Assembly: GCA_000196815.1 (NCBI GenBank)
Contig: FP929003.1
Location: 2,875,501 to 2,939,500, forward strand
From: Nitrospira defluvii
GTDB taxonomy: Bacteria > Nitrospirota > Nitrospiria > Nitrospirales > Nitrospiraceae
Reading direction: 5' to 3'
Length of the DNA: 64,000 nt
The stretch's first letter is position 1; each line of letters begins with the position of its first letter. The translations under genes and the position numbers were made by a program. The notes under the pieces were generated by a model. It was not told where the DNA came from, ran no database searches, and saw only the letters and a list, made by a program, of their open reading frames with translations. Shown piece by piece: positions 24,201 through 32,060 of the stretch.

Positions 24201-26545
24201 CCAGTCAGCAACGGACGTCTCCGCAATCGCCATGGGACACCACCACCATCCCGTTCGGAAATACCACGCTGGGATTTCCTGCGCCCGGCACCAACGATTT
24301 CACCTCGCTGGTGGCCCAGTTACAGGCCCTGGATGACCTGGTGGATTCGGTGGGCGACAGCGTCGTGGCCGAGAGCGTCTACCAACTCGTGCAAGGAAAC
24401 CCGCTTCGTTCAGGGGCTACGCTGGACGCCATTGCCACCGGGGAGATGCCGCCGCCTGAATTGGACGTCATTCGCACACCACGGACCGGCATCGGGCTCA
24501 CTCATCGCCTGTGCGCCTTGTTTCCGATGAGCGCGGGTACGAGTCCTTCAACGTGGCCGACGCAGCAACCTTCGGCGCGCGCTCAAGCCGAACCGGTGCT
24601 GAATGCATGGGTCGCCACCCTCCTGCCGAACCCCGCGCTGGTTCGCTGCAAGGCCGAATATGTGAACCCTCAAGACGGCCAGGTGTACCAGGCGGTGGAA
24701 ACAGCGCTCACTGCGCTCGCCCTTGCTCCCCTCGATGCCGTCTACATGGCCGAGGCCACCGACCGGGCGCAGCGGGGGGAATTGGAACAGCGCTGGATCG
24801 CGCATCTGCATCGCACGAGGCCAGCCTCCGTGCCGGCGGAAGCGACCGTTCGCCTGCAGTTCGGACGCGCGCCCGGTTGGACGAATGACCTCGTCAGTAT
24901 CGGAGAATTCTGCGAAGTGACGAGAACGGTCCGCCGACTCTTGAGCAATGCCCGATCCATCGACGGCCGGGACCTGTCGCTTCCTGAGTCACCCGCTGCA
25001 TCGGGCCTTGATACCCAGGAGTTCACCGGCCGGGTGACGCAAGCAGGGCAATCGCTCACGGCTGCGCACCGGACACTGCAGAACCTGCTTCCGGCTGACC
25101 CGTCCACGGGTGACGGAGCACAACCGAATCTGGATGTCCTACGCACAGCCCTGTTCCATCTCGCATCATTCGGCATAGCCGGCGCCGTCCCCATCGACAT
25201 CGGCGGCACGGGAGCGGAAGCACGATCGGTCCTCCTGACGCAAGCGCGATCGGTGGCAGTGGAAGCAGGGCGACGGCTGGAGCGCATCGCTGAAGCCGAC
25301 CGCACGTTCGACGCCGCCGGCGCGACCCCGGAAGAACGGCGGGATCACGACCTGTCCAACCTGCGCATCGTCTTCGGCACAGACTTCCTGGCACTACCGC
25401 GCATGGTCGCAAGTAATGCGGCGCAGCTTAGCGAGGCCTTCGGAGCCAGCCTCTCGCTCCAGGCCAACGACCTCCTGGCTGCCACCACCTGGTTTCAGCG
25501 TGTGGCCTATGTCCGTCCGGGAGCCATGCGCATGCAGGCCGCGATGCTCTATGCGGAAACCATGGGCAATGGCGCAAGCCTGCAGTTTCAGGTGGGACAA
25601 CTCCCCTTTTCGTCGCAGGACCGATGGGTGGCGTTGCCCGGCGCGCCCGATCACACGATTCCCAGGGGGCGCCTCTCGCTCGTCGCGCAGATCACGACCG
25701 CGCAGCCGCTGCGATTCGATCAACCGTTCACGGGGCTGCTGATCGACGACTGGGTGGAAACCGTCCCGAGCCGGCGCGAGACGACCGGCGTGACTTTTCA
25801 CTTCGATCAACCGAACAGCGCGCCTCCGCAAGCGGTGCTCCTCGCCGTCCCCGCCGATCAACGAACGACCTGGGACCTGAACAGCCTGGAAGCGATCCTG
25901 CAGGAGACGATGGAACTCATCCGTCTGCGCGCCGTTTCGCCGGGCAGCCGCGCGGAAACGGTCTGGGTAGAGGATGGCTTGCCGGAAGGCGCCACTCCCT
26001 TCGGCGACGGCGAAGGCTGGACCTGGGTTCGGTCTCAGCCGGAACCCCTGTCGGGAACGCGAGCCCATCGCTCGGTCCTCGCCGCAGGCATGCACCAGCA
26101 CTATTTCCGGGGCGCCAAGACTCAGCTGCTGGTGAGTGTCGGAGACCGGCTGTTTGCGCATATCTACCTTAATCCTGCGCGCATGCCCCGCGAAGTCATG
26201 TTGCAATGGAACGACGGCACCTGGGAACACCGCGCCTATTGGGGAGAGAACCTCATCGCCTGGGGAACGGACGGCACCGTGAGCCGGCAATTCATGGGAC
26301 AGTTACCGCCGCCGGGACAATGGGTCCGTCTGGAGGTCCCTGCTTCCGCGGTCGGATTGGAAGGACGCCTGATCAACGGCATGGCGTTTACATTGTCAGA
26401 CGGCACGGCCACCTGGGATCGCGCCGGAACATTGTCCACGCAGCCAGAAGGGCTGGCGAGCACGGACCTTTCGGCACCGGCGCTCTTCTTCACCGGCGGA
26501 ACCATCGACTTCACCTCGGTCCTCGAACCATCGACGGGAGAATAG
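21227..26545 (+). CDS. Uncharacterised 1772-residue protein with coiled coils
   Basis: Translation most likely starts at GTG 21227, with GAAAGGAAC just upstream. Residues 10-110 are a coiled coil. A domain starting HPLLLLPVRLETRFA with YPDDIHID follows. Further helical/beta segments run to about residue 730, a second long coiled coil spans about 750-960, and a beta-rich C-terminal third ends with a Thr/Ser-rich tail. I recognise no named domain, signal peptide or enzyme signature. Its size and domain alternation suggest a scaffold. It follows the 269-residue coiled-coil gene by 80 bases and precedes the last cluster gene by three bases. Confidence 0.7.
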   Translation: MRPISEGPEIPERVPPALLRAWANTLRRLQAEHDRAVARAQAANKRANSLAAQQRLYQAELSQLQPRILAAQAAVTRATSNLAAVTARLGEYRSARDAATARLLGTDRLAGTVATSHPLLLLPVRLETRFAPRRTGTGTDLLLRVYPDDIHIDSHEPGVTTEEERWGAQFWQQVAAVPPGPEQLERKRQAWQQLTERFGATRAAWIANALDPARSQAVTRRDDTWTRAPYTQVLPDRWVAIGYRGDRAHVTAWGTPIPETVAVGPAPRGTTLIEDNGLPPIDEGMRWLTDFDAAEAVGMGLRIPLSDEDAQAGFDRVVVLGTKASWDATTTATRLAQLFDAHHYTGGLAFIGQNVPTNNSAEASSGYRSTGSPAAETLEIELGAPLAQPGSDGEVTAKALGLPTSIFAHVQGAGGSEQRHAAAMNAALLALCDSALLRQLSEKTGAEFLRAHFAQFMRAAGPLPALRIDTQPYGLLPVAALDRWMSKTTADAESALAVWWQAQRRLLRHYTRRALHTLTENNPVVMLAQEATSCRYTMREFPEASITPPVPRALIPAALRNLILNRALAAPHDPTLDALLTLPEPTRQALLAESIDLATFRFDAWATSLATRRLAALRHADSTGVRLGGYGWVEQVRRAAPLEAVPTPPPGVSTPLARSATNKGYVHTPSLGHAAAAAVLRSGYLSQEHAAGEKPFAVDLSSERVHRAKWLLDGVRQGQSLSALLGYRFERGLHDRGLDRYIHRFRALTSLKENKRFADIHEKLGRSERTAREVAALYAQRDQAAGRAADARALKAEREGRAQTYRLELDTIALVAQQAQAADAQVAQATQALTQQQAAKPQGKVIQPSVRRYAVQLLEERDLDLWADRADQLMQAQSVATAQAAVAHQALSAKAGARAIAERAQATLLNANDPGSIPSAQAAITREETMVAEFDRQALAKEGGQRGKAEADLAAARAELAARLSQQWNEALESLPATNVVDGLALQRRWKASQQRTSPQSPWDTTTIPFGNTTLGFPAPGTNDFTSLVAQLQALDDLVDSVGDSVVAESVYQLVQGNPLRSGATLDAIATGEMPPPELDVIRTPRTGIGLTHRLCALFPMSAGTSPSTWPTQQPSARAQAEPVLNAWVATLLPNPALVRCKAEYVNPQDGQVYQAVETALTALALAPLDAVYMAEATDRAQRGELEQRWIAHLHRTRPASVPAEATVRLQFGRAPGWTNDLVSIGEFCEVTRTVRRLLSNARSIDGRDLSLPESPAASGLDTQEFTGRVTQAGQSLTAAHRTLQNLLPADPSTGDGAQPNLDVLRTALFHLASFGIAGAVPIDIGGTGAEARSVLLTQARSVAVEAGRRLERIAEADRTFDAAGATPEERRDHDLSNLRIVFGTDFLALPRMVASNAAQLSEAFGASLSLQANDLLAATTWFQRVAYVRPGAMRMQAAMLYAETMGNGASLQFQVGQLPFSSQDRWVALPGAPDHTIPRGRLSLVAQITTAQPLRFDQPFTGLLIDDWVETVPSRRETTGVTFHFDQPNSAPPQAVLLAVPADQRTTWDLNSLEAILQETMELIRLRAVSPGSRAETVWVEDGLPEGATPFGDGEGWTWVRSQPEPLSGTRAHRSVLAAGMHQHYFRGAKTQLLVSVGDRLFAHIYLNPARMPREVMLQWNDGTWEHRAYWGENLIAWGTDGTVSRQFMGQLPPPGQWVRLEVPASAVGLEGRLINGMAFTLSDGTATWDRAGTLSTQPEGLASTDLSAPALFFTGGTIDFTSVLEPSTGE

Positions 26546-26548
26546 GGC

Positions 26549-28285
26549 ATGGCTTCACAGATCAGACTGGAACTCAGCACCACCAACCCCGATCTGCAGG
26601 ACGGGCTGCAGGCGCGCTTGCACGATCCCCTCTGGCTGTTGGCCCGCCAATGGCAATTCGGTGAATTCAACGGCGCGGACGCCGGGTCCCCTGCTGCCGC
26701 GCAGGTTGTGGTGGATACGACAACATTGAGCCGCTATCAGCCCGGCCCGCAATCGGCGGGCCATCCCGCTCGCCCCTACACACCGGAGGCGCTGGCGCTG
26801 GAAACCCTGGTCGAAAGCGAACCAGTCGGCACCGGCATTCGCCCCAACTGGAAACTCGCCGCCGAAGCCGGCAACCATCTGCTTCGTCTGCTGCAACAGA
26901 ACAACGCCGGACAGACCCGCGCGTTATGGCTGAACAGCGCCTATGTGCTTGCGGAGCCTACGCCGGAACAGGAACGGACCCTCGATGCCGCGAGCCTGCA
27001 ATTCATGCAGGTGATGAGCCGCCGCACGATCGACGGGCTTCGACTCGCGGCACACCTCCGCCCGCTCCAGGCCCGTAACGGCCTGACCGAACTGTTTCAG
27101 GAAACGCCGTTCGAACAGATCGCCACCGCCGACCGTCCCAAGGTGATCGCCGCGCTGACGGCCTGGCTGACATGGGCCGATACGTTCTTTCAACAGACTG
27201 CGCCGCCCGCCGCCTGGATGCCGGAACGTATGGAGTACGCCTTTGCCGTCTCGGGAAAAACTGCGTCGGGGGAAGTTGTCCTGGCTGCGCCGGAATATTT
27301 GGAGGGTCGCCTGGACTGGTTTTCGTTCGTGTCGAGTCCCGGACAGACACTGGGGGCCACTGCAAACGGCTCGTCGGTCAGCACGGCCTTCCTTCCCGCG
27401 CCGGTCACGTTTCGCGGCATGCCCTCCGCCCGCTTCTGGGAATTTGAGGACGGCGCCGTGAACTTCGCCCAGGTGGAAGCCGCGCCGCAGGATCTGGCCA
27501 GACTCCTCCTCGTGAAATTCGCGCTGGAATACAGCAACGACTGGTTCGTGCTTCCATTGGAACTGGCCGTGGGCACGCTGTGCCAGATTCGCGCGCTCGT
27601 CGTCACCAACACGTTCGGCGAACGGATGATGATTCCGCACACGAGCCAGGTGGACGGCGCCAACTCGCCCTGGCGCATGTTCAATCTGACCCGCGATACC
27701 CAACAGTTGTACTTCCTTCCTCCTGTGCTGGGCCCCGGTCTGGAGAGCCCTCCGGTGGAAGAGGTGCTGTTCCTGCGGGATGAAATGGCCAATGTAGCCT
27801 GGGGCGTGGAGAAGATCGTAGAGAGCGCAGCGGGTCGGCCGCTAGACCGCTACGAAGCCTACCAGGAGACGCGCCGACGACTGGAAGAAGCCAGCCCGCC
27901 GCAGACCCCCGAGGGAGACCAGACCCAGCCGCTCCCCTATCGCCTCGGTACCACCGTGCCGGACTACTGGATTCCGCTGCTACCCGTGACGGATGGAACG
28001 TCGCTCAAACTCAAGCGGGGTGCTATTCCCGATTTCAACGCCGGGGAAAGGCCGCGGCTGATCGAGCCGATGGGACGGATACTCGAACCAGGGCGCGAGT
28101 TACTACTGCAAGAAGAAGAGGTGCCGCGCGAAGGAGCCAGGGTCACACGTACCTATCAATACGCCAGATGGATCGACGGCTCGACCCATCTGTGGGTAGG
28201 CCGGCGCAAAGAGCCTGGCCGCGGCGAAGGCTCCAGCGGGCTGCAGTTCGACGTGGCGGAGAAGAGGGAAGAGGGGAATTCGTAA
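26549..28285 (+). CDS. Uncharacterised 578-residue cluster protein
   Basis: The protein opens with SQIRLELSTTNPDLQDGLQ followed by HDPLWLLARQWQFGEF, a striking Trp/Phe-rich start that I associate with a widespread but unnamed family. No signal peptide, transmembrane segment or catalytic residue set is visible. The middle contains DWFSFVSSPGQ and RFWEFEDGAVNF, and the last 150 residues are charged with repeated Glu/Arg pairs. It starts three bases after the 1772-residue gene stops, so the two are almost certainly co-translated. It is the last gene of the cluster: 14 bases later a tRNA-like fragment begins. Confidence 0.7.
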   Translation: MASQIRLELSTTNPDLQDGLQARLHDPLWLLARQWQFGEFNGADAGSPAAAQVVVDTTTLSRYQPGPQSAGHPARPYTPEALALETLVESEPVGTGIRPNWKLAAEAGNHLLRLLQQNNAGQTRALWLNSAYVLAEPTPEQERTLDAASLQFMQVMSRRTIDGLRLAAHLRPLQARNGLTELFQETPFEQIATADRPKVIAALTAWLTWADTFFQQTAPPAAWMPERMEYAFAVSGKTASGEVVLAAPEYLEGRLDWFSFVSSPGQTLGATANGSSVSTAFLPAPVTFRGMPSARFWEFEDGAVNFAQVEAAPQDLARLLLVKFALEYSNDWFVLPLELAVGTLCQIRALVVTNTFGERMMIPHTSQVDGANSPWRMFNLTRDTQQLYFLPPVLGPGLESPPVEEVLFLRDEMANVAWGVEKIVESAAGRPLDRYEAYQETRRRLEEASPPQTPEGDQTQPLPYRLGTTVPDYWIPLLPVTDGTSLKLKRGAIPDFNAGERPRLIEPMGRILEPGRELLLQEEEVPREGARVTRTYQYARWIDGSTHLWVGRRKEPGRGEGSSGLQFDVAEKREEGNS

Positions 28286-28298
28286 GTCTCCGGTGACC

Positions 28299-28340
28299 CT
28301 TAATCAGCGGGCCGTAGGTTCGCCCCCTACACGGCCTCAC
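28299..28340 (+). other. tRNA-Lys-like 3' fragment (possible attachment-site scar)
   Basis: The segment starts CTTAATCAGCGGGC, like the anticodon loop of a tRNA-Lys(CTT). It contains a well-formed T arm: GTAGG (28314-28318), loop TTCGCCC, CCTAC (28326-28330). It ends ACGGCCTCAC, like an acceptor 3' strand followed by a damaged CCA. No matching 5' half is upstream, so it cannot be a functional tRNA. Integrating elements commonly duplicate exactly this 3' portion of a tRNA gene. Confidence 0.55.
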
Positions 28341-28520
28341 AAAATCAACCACTTACAAACCGAAATTTTCTCCCCAGTCGCCGGTGTAGACACCGTGTAA
28401 ACGGATGGGAGTGAATTATTTTTCTGTCATTGTAGCTCGGATCCCTCGCCATCAGGATTTCCCCCTGTCTGAAAGAGCTCTTGCAAAGCTTTTTCACCTC
28501 TGAAAGAATAATACACTTTT

Positions 28521-28547
28521 CTTTCAAAGATAAAAACGCTTTGAAAG
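28521..28547. promoter_or_regulatory. Inverted repeat upstream of fic, candidate operator
   Basis: CTTTCAAAG (28521-28529) and CTTTGAAAG (28539-28547) form a perfect 9-bp inverted repeat with a nine-base spacer. Additional CTGAAAG half-sites lie at about 28469 and 28499. A -10-like TAATAC is at 28509-28514, so a repressor on the repeat would cover the start of transcription. The Fic protein encoded downstream carries a C-terminal winged-helix-like region and could be the regulator. Confidence 0.45.
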
Positions 28548-28574
28548 TCCCCTTACATTCAGGATTCCCACACT

Positions 28575-29729
28575 ATGAATCCAAAAGACTTCCGAGCCGC
28601 AAGCGCAGGTAAAGTCGTCCGGACGCCCATGGGCTATACCGCGTTCATTCCAGCCAAGCTGCCGCCCACGCTTACATACGATGACCGGTTTGTGCTGTCG
28701 CTGTCTCGGGCCGATGCAGCCCTCAGTGAACTCTCAGGATTAGGCCGACATCTCCCTAACCCGCACCTCTTGATCGCCCCCTATGTCCGACGCGAAGCGG
28801 TCTTGTCCTCCCGCATCGAGGGAACGAGAGCCAGCCTATCTGATCTGCTCATAGATGAGATGGAAGAGCCAAGAAAGCGTACTGAAGATCATGACGTTCA
28901 GGAGGTACGGAATTATGTCGCGGCGATGGAACATGGGCTCGAACGCTTACAGAAGCTCCCTCTTTCGCTCAGGCTCGTGCGGGAACTGCACGGGCGACTG
29001 ATGAAGGGAGTACGGGGCGAGCGAGCGACGCCCGGAGAGTTTCGCCGCAGTCAAAACTGGATTGGTCCATCAGGAAGCACCATCGAAACGGCTCCCTATG
29101 TCCCTCCGCCACCGGAATATTTAGACGGTTTGCTGGGAGATTGGGAACGTTTTCTCCACGAGCGGAATACACTCCCCGATCTCATCCAATGCGCCATCAT
29201 GCACGAGCAGTTTGAAGCGATTCACCCGTTTCTGGATGGCAATGGTCGACTGGGAAGACTCTTGATCACCCTCTTTCTCATCGAGCGGGGTCGGTTGCCG
29301 CAACCCCTTCTGTACATATCCTCTTACATCGAAGCCCATCGCCAAGATTACTATGACCTTCTGCAACGCGTGAGAACTCACGGAGACTGGATGAGCTGGC
29401 TTCGCTTCTTCATTGCCGGCGTCACAGAGATTGCTCTTGAAGCCGTGGGACAGGCTGGCCGCCTGATGGATCTTCGTGAAAAATTCCGTGCTCGTCTCCG
29501 CGACAAAGCAAAAGCATTGGCATTGTTGGACGAACTCTTCTTGAACCCCTACATGTCCGTTTCACGGGCTGAGCATGTCCTAAAGGTCTCCAACCCCACC
29601 GCAAGACAGGCCGTGATGCTTCTACAAAAAAAAGGAATGTTAGAAGAAATTACAGGGCGCACGTGGGGAAAACTCTACCTGGCAAGACCCATCATGGAAA
29701 CGATCGAGTTGACGGGGAAAGGCAAATAA
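28575..29729 (+). CDS. Fic family AMP-transferase with N-terminal inhibitory motif
   Basis: The 384-residue protein has the Fic motif HPFLDGNGRLGR starting at H217, which in this family transfers AMP from ATP to a target hydroxyl. Upstream, SSRIEG (residues 78-83) matches the class II inhibitory motif (S/T)xxxE(G/N), whose Glu82 would block ATP binding until released. The C-terminal 60 residues (SNPTARQAVMLLQKKG onward) look like a winged helix, as in Fic proteins that bind DNA. ATG is not preceded by a clear ribosome binding site. The flanks carry tRNA-like fragments and lower-GC DNA, pointing to acquisition by integration. No antitoxin gene is needed because inhibition is built in. Confidence 0.9.
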   Translation: MNPKDFRAASAGKVVRTPMGYTAFIPAKLPPTLTYDDRFVLSLSRADAALSELSGLGRHLPNPHLLIAPYVRREAVLSSRIEGTRASLSDLLIDEMEEPRKRTEDHDVQEVRNYVAAMEHGLERLQKLPLSLRLVRELHGRLMKGVRGERATPGEFRRSQNWIGPSGSTIETAPYVPPPPEYLDGLLGDWERFLHERNTLPDLIQCAIMHEQFEAIHPFLDGNGRLGRLLITLFLIERGRLPQPLLYISSYIEAHRQDYYDLLQRVRTHGDWMSWLRFFIAGVTEIALEAVGQAGRLMDLREKFRARLRDKAKALALLDELFLNPYMSVSRAEHVLKVSNPTARQAVMLLQKKGMLEEITGRTWGKLYLARPIMETIELTGKGK

Positions 29730-30204
29730 GCGCCCTGAGGGGTTGAAGCGCACTCCTCGAAATGGGCTCGGGTTCGTACCGGCCCACTTCTCTTAATCAG
29801 CGGGCTGCGAACGCAGGTTGATGGATGGGCAGAACCCTCTTTAATGTTCGCGACATGACATCACCCTTCCCATCGCGGCCTTTCTTTCCGTAGTTGAATA
29901 TCAACGTTTTTCTGCCGCCTGGGCTGTTTATCGCTCAGTGCTGATAACCTCTTCTATGGCATGATGCTCCGTGCCATCACGAATCCTCGCACGTTCTTGA
30001 GGATTGCTCTTGCTGACTTTGCCGAGGTGGATCTTCGAGAGAACTTTGAATCAGTGGTTGGTATTCTGGGTAGGGTTTTGCCGGGACTCCACATCACCGC
30101 ATCTGTTCTGCCACGGTCTCGCGATAAGTAATGGCCAAAATGTAGCCAGGAAGCGTTGAGGCCCTTGACCAACGACTCTTGACGCTACCCTATTTCTACT
30201 CGCG
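29730..30204. other. Non-coding stretch after fic with tRNA-like debris
   Basis: I see no secure gene in these 475 bases. The first 90 carry two tRNA-like fragments. A short plus-strand frame at 29961-30131 (56 aa, with LADFAEVDLRENFESVVGIL) has no ribosome binding site and stays doubtful. The region reads as decayed mobile-element DNA. Confidence 0.45.
29764..29805 (+). other. Two further tRNA-like fragments downstream of fic
   Basis: 29764-29787 (GGGCTCGGGTTCGTACC then GGCCCAC) looks like a shortened T arm plus acceptor end. 29792-29805 (CTTAATCAGCGGGC) repeats exactly the 14 bases that open the fragment at 28299. The fic gene thus lies between copies of the same tRNA-derived sequence 1.5 kb apart, as expected for an element inserted at a tRNA 3' end. 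Confidence 0.45.
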
Positions 30205-30696
30205 CTACCCCTGCAATCGTCCCCACAGCTTCTCCAGCGTTTTGACGAACGCCTTACATTCCTGCTCGCTCAGTTCTGAAAATAGTTCCGCCACCTGCTC
30301 TTTGTATTCCGTGCAGCGCGGGGAGAGCTGGGTCATGACTTTGTCCGAGAGTTCGATCACGGTGGCCCTGCGATCTGTGGGATGCCGTCTCCGGACGACT
30401 AATCCGTCCTTTTCCAGTGAATCGACGAGTGCCGTGACGTTCGTCGCCGTGACGCCGAGTTCCTTTTTGAGGTCGCTCATGATCCTGGGGCCACGCTCAT
30501 GAATGGAACCGAGAATGCGCAGCCGCTGAGGAGAGAGCCCTTTCTCCACCAACAGCGATTCCGACCAGCGCTGATAGGCCGGAGCAAAGCTCCACAAGAG
30601 TTCAACCAACCGGTGCCGTGGCAACGTCGAGATGCAGGGAGAGACGGATGAGGTCTCCTTAGCTTTGACTCGCGGAGCTGCTTTGGTACGTTTCAT
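30205..30696 (-). CDS. MarR family transcriptional regulator
   Basis: With the start at ATG 30694-30696 the protein has 163 residues. The winged helix-turn-helix is clear: LSPQRLRILGSIHERGPRIM leads into SDLKKELGVTATNVTALVDS as recognition helix, and KDGLVVRRRHPTDRRA forms the wing with the MarR-typical DRR. An upstream ATG at 30738 would add 14 residues, and no ribosome binding site decides between them. The gene is divergent from an RND efflux operon, the usual arrangement for a MarR repressor controlling a pump and itself. The inducer is unknown. Confidence 0.88.
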   Translation of the reverse strand: MKRTKAAPRVKAKETSSVSPCISTLPRHRLVELLWSFAPAYQRWSESLLVEKGLSPQRLRILGSIHERGPRIMSDLKKELGVTATNVTALVDSLEKDGLVVRRRHPTDRRATVIELSDKVMTQLSPRCTEYKEQVAELFSELSEQECKAFVKTLEKLWGRLQG

Positions 30697-30767
30697 CGTT
30701 CGGATACGGTACCTCAAAAAGCGACAACATTCAATCATCAATTATTCATAGCTGCATCATTCATATA

Positions 30768-30796
30768 TTGACTATGTTTTGCAGCATACCGGATAC
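30768..30796 (+). promoter_or_regulatory. Candidate promoter of the RND efflux operon
   Basis: TTGACT (30768-30773) and GGATAC (30791-30796) are 17 bases apart in the divergent MarR/RND intergenic region. Repeated TTCAT and ATGAAT half-sites lie just upstream at about 30744-30764 and could be the MarR operator. The match to consensus is moderate. Confidence 0.35.
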
Positions 30797-30878
30797 TGCA
30801 TTCCAGGACGTGCGGAAGACACATCGACGATCTTGATCTGACGTGATTGTTCACGACCACTATTCCAATAGGTACACC

Positions 30879-32048
30879 ATGCTCAATGTCCGATATACAC
30901 CATGGCTGCTTGCAGTGCTGCTGACGGCGGCCGGCTGCAATAACGAACAGGCCAGCAGCGGCGGTCAAGCGCCTCCGCCCCCTGAGGTTGGGGTCGCGCA
31001 GGTGGTCTCGAAGTCGGTGCAACAATGGGACGAATACACCGGTCGCATCAGCGCGATCGACACGGTGGAATTGCGACCGCGCGCCAGCGGCTATGTGCAA
31101 CGAGTGGCCTACAAAGAAGGCCAGGATGTGAAGCAGGGCGATTTGATGTTCCAGATCGATCCCCGTCCCTACCGCGCCGCGCTGGATAACGCCCTGGCTC
31201 AATTGGCACGCGCGCGCGTGGCGCAACGGCTGGAGACCATCCGCAACAAACGCGCCCAATCACTTATCGAGGATAACGCCATCTCGCATGAAGAGCTCGA
31301 CTTGCGTCGTGCCGCGCAAGCGCAGAGCGCGGCTGATGTGCAGGCCGCCGAGGCTGCTGTGGCCACCGCCAAGCTCAACCTGTCCTTCACCGAAGTCCGC
31401 GCCCCGGTCTCCGGACGGGCAAGCCGGGCCCTGTTGACGGTCGGCAATCTGGCGACCGCCGACGAAACCCTGCTGACCACGGTGGTGTCGCAAGATCCGA
31501 TGTACGTCTATTTCGATGCCGACGAAAACAGTTACCTGCGCTACAAGGAACAGGAGCGCAAGAGTGAGCGCACAGCGAAGGACAACGCCGTACACGTCGG
31601 CCTCGCCAACGAAACCGGCTATCCGCATACGGGGAAGGTCGACTTTCTCGACACCCAGGTGAATCCCACCCTCGGAACCGTGCGCGCTCGCGCCGTGCTC
31701 CCCAATCCCGACCGCATCTTTACCCCGGGGCTCTTCGCGCGCGTGCAGTTCGTCAGCGGCCAGAAGGCGCAGGCGCTCTTGATCGACGATAAGGCCATTC
31801 TCACGGATCAGGATCGAAAATACGTGTATGCGGTCGACAAGGACGGCAAGGCGCAACGCAGGGACATCGCGCCGGGTGGGATGGTCGATGGGTTACGCGT
31901 GGTCCAGTCCGGCCTCGTGCCGGACGACCGGATTGTCGTGGTCGGCCTGCAAAAAATCTTCTATCCCGGTATGCCGGTGATGCCCGCCGAGGTCCCGATG
32001 GACAAGCCGACGGCACCGGCTTCGCCGGCAGCCATGGCTGAGAAATAG
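30879..32048 (+). CDS. RND efflux periplasmic adaptor lipoprotein
   Basis: I start the gene at ATG 30879, which gives a lipoprotein signal ending LTAAGC, rather than at the earlier GTG 30843. The 389-residue mature-type architecture is that of AcrA/MexA adaptors: a barrel-sandwich half (ELRPRASGYVQRVAYKEGQD), an alpha-hairpin (about residues 95-165), the second lipoyl half (LSFTEVRAPVSGRASRALL), then beta-barrel and membrane-proximal domains. It would bridge the inner-membrane permease and an outer-membrane channel. The permease gene follows by 12 bases. No outer-membrane factor is encoded nearby. Confidence 0.92.
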   Translation: MLNVRYTPWLLAVLLTAAGCNNEQASSGGQAPPPPEVGVAQVVSKSVQQWDEYTGRISAIDTVELRPRASGYVQRVAYKEGQDVKQGDLMFQIDPRPYRAALDNALAQLARARVAQRLETIRNKRAQSLIEDNAISHEELDLRRAAQAQSAADVQAAEAAVATAKLNLSFTEVRAPVSGRASRALLTVGNLATADETLLTTVVSQDPMYVYFDADENSYLRYKEQERKSERTAKDNAVHVGLANETGYPHTGKVDFLDTQVNPTLGTVRARAVLPNPDRIFTPGLFARVQFVSGQKAQALLIDDKAILTDQDRKYVYAVDKDGKAQRRDIAPGGMVDGLRVVQSGLVPDDRIVVVGLQKIFYPGMPVMPAEVPMDKPTAPASPAAMAEK

Positions 32049-32060
32049 GGAGCCAAGGCT

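Noticed and set aside
6000-28285. Contractile injection system or prophage tail locus
   Set aside because: No sheath, tube, baseplate, spike, AAA+ ATPase, integrase or terminase is encoded, and the large proteins do not resemble tail fibres or tape measures that I know.
29961-30131. Small plus-strand gene of 56 codons downstream of fic
   Set aside because: No ribosome binding site or promoter, and no recognisable family. It remains possible but unsupported.
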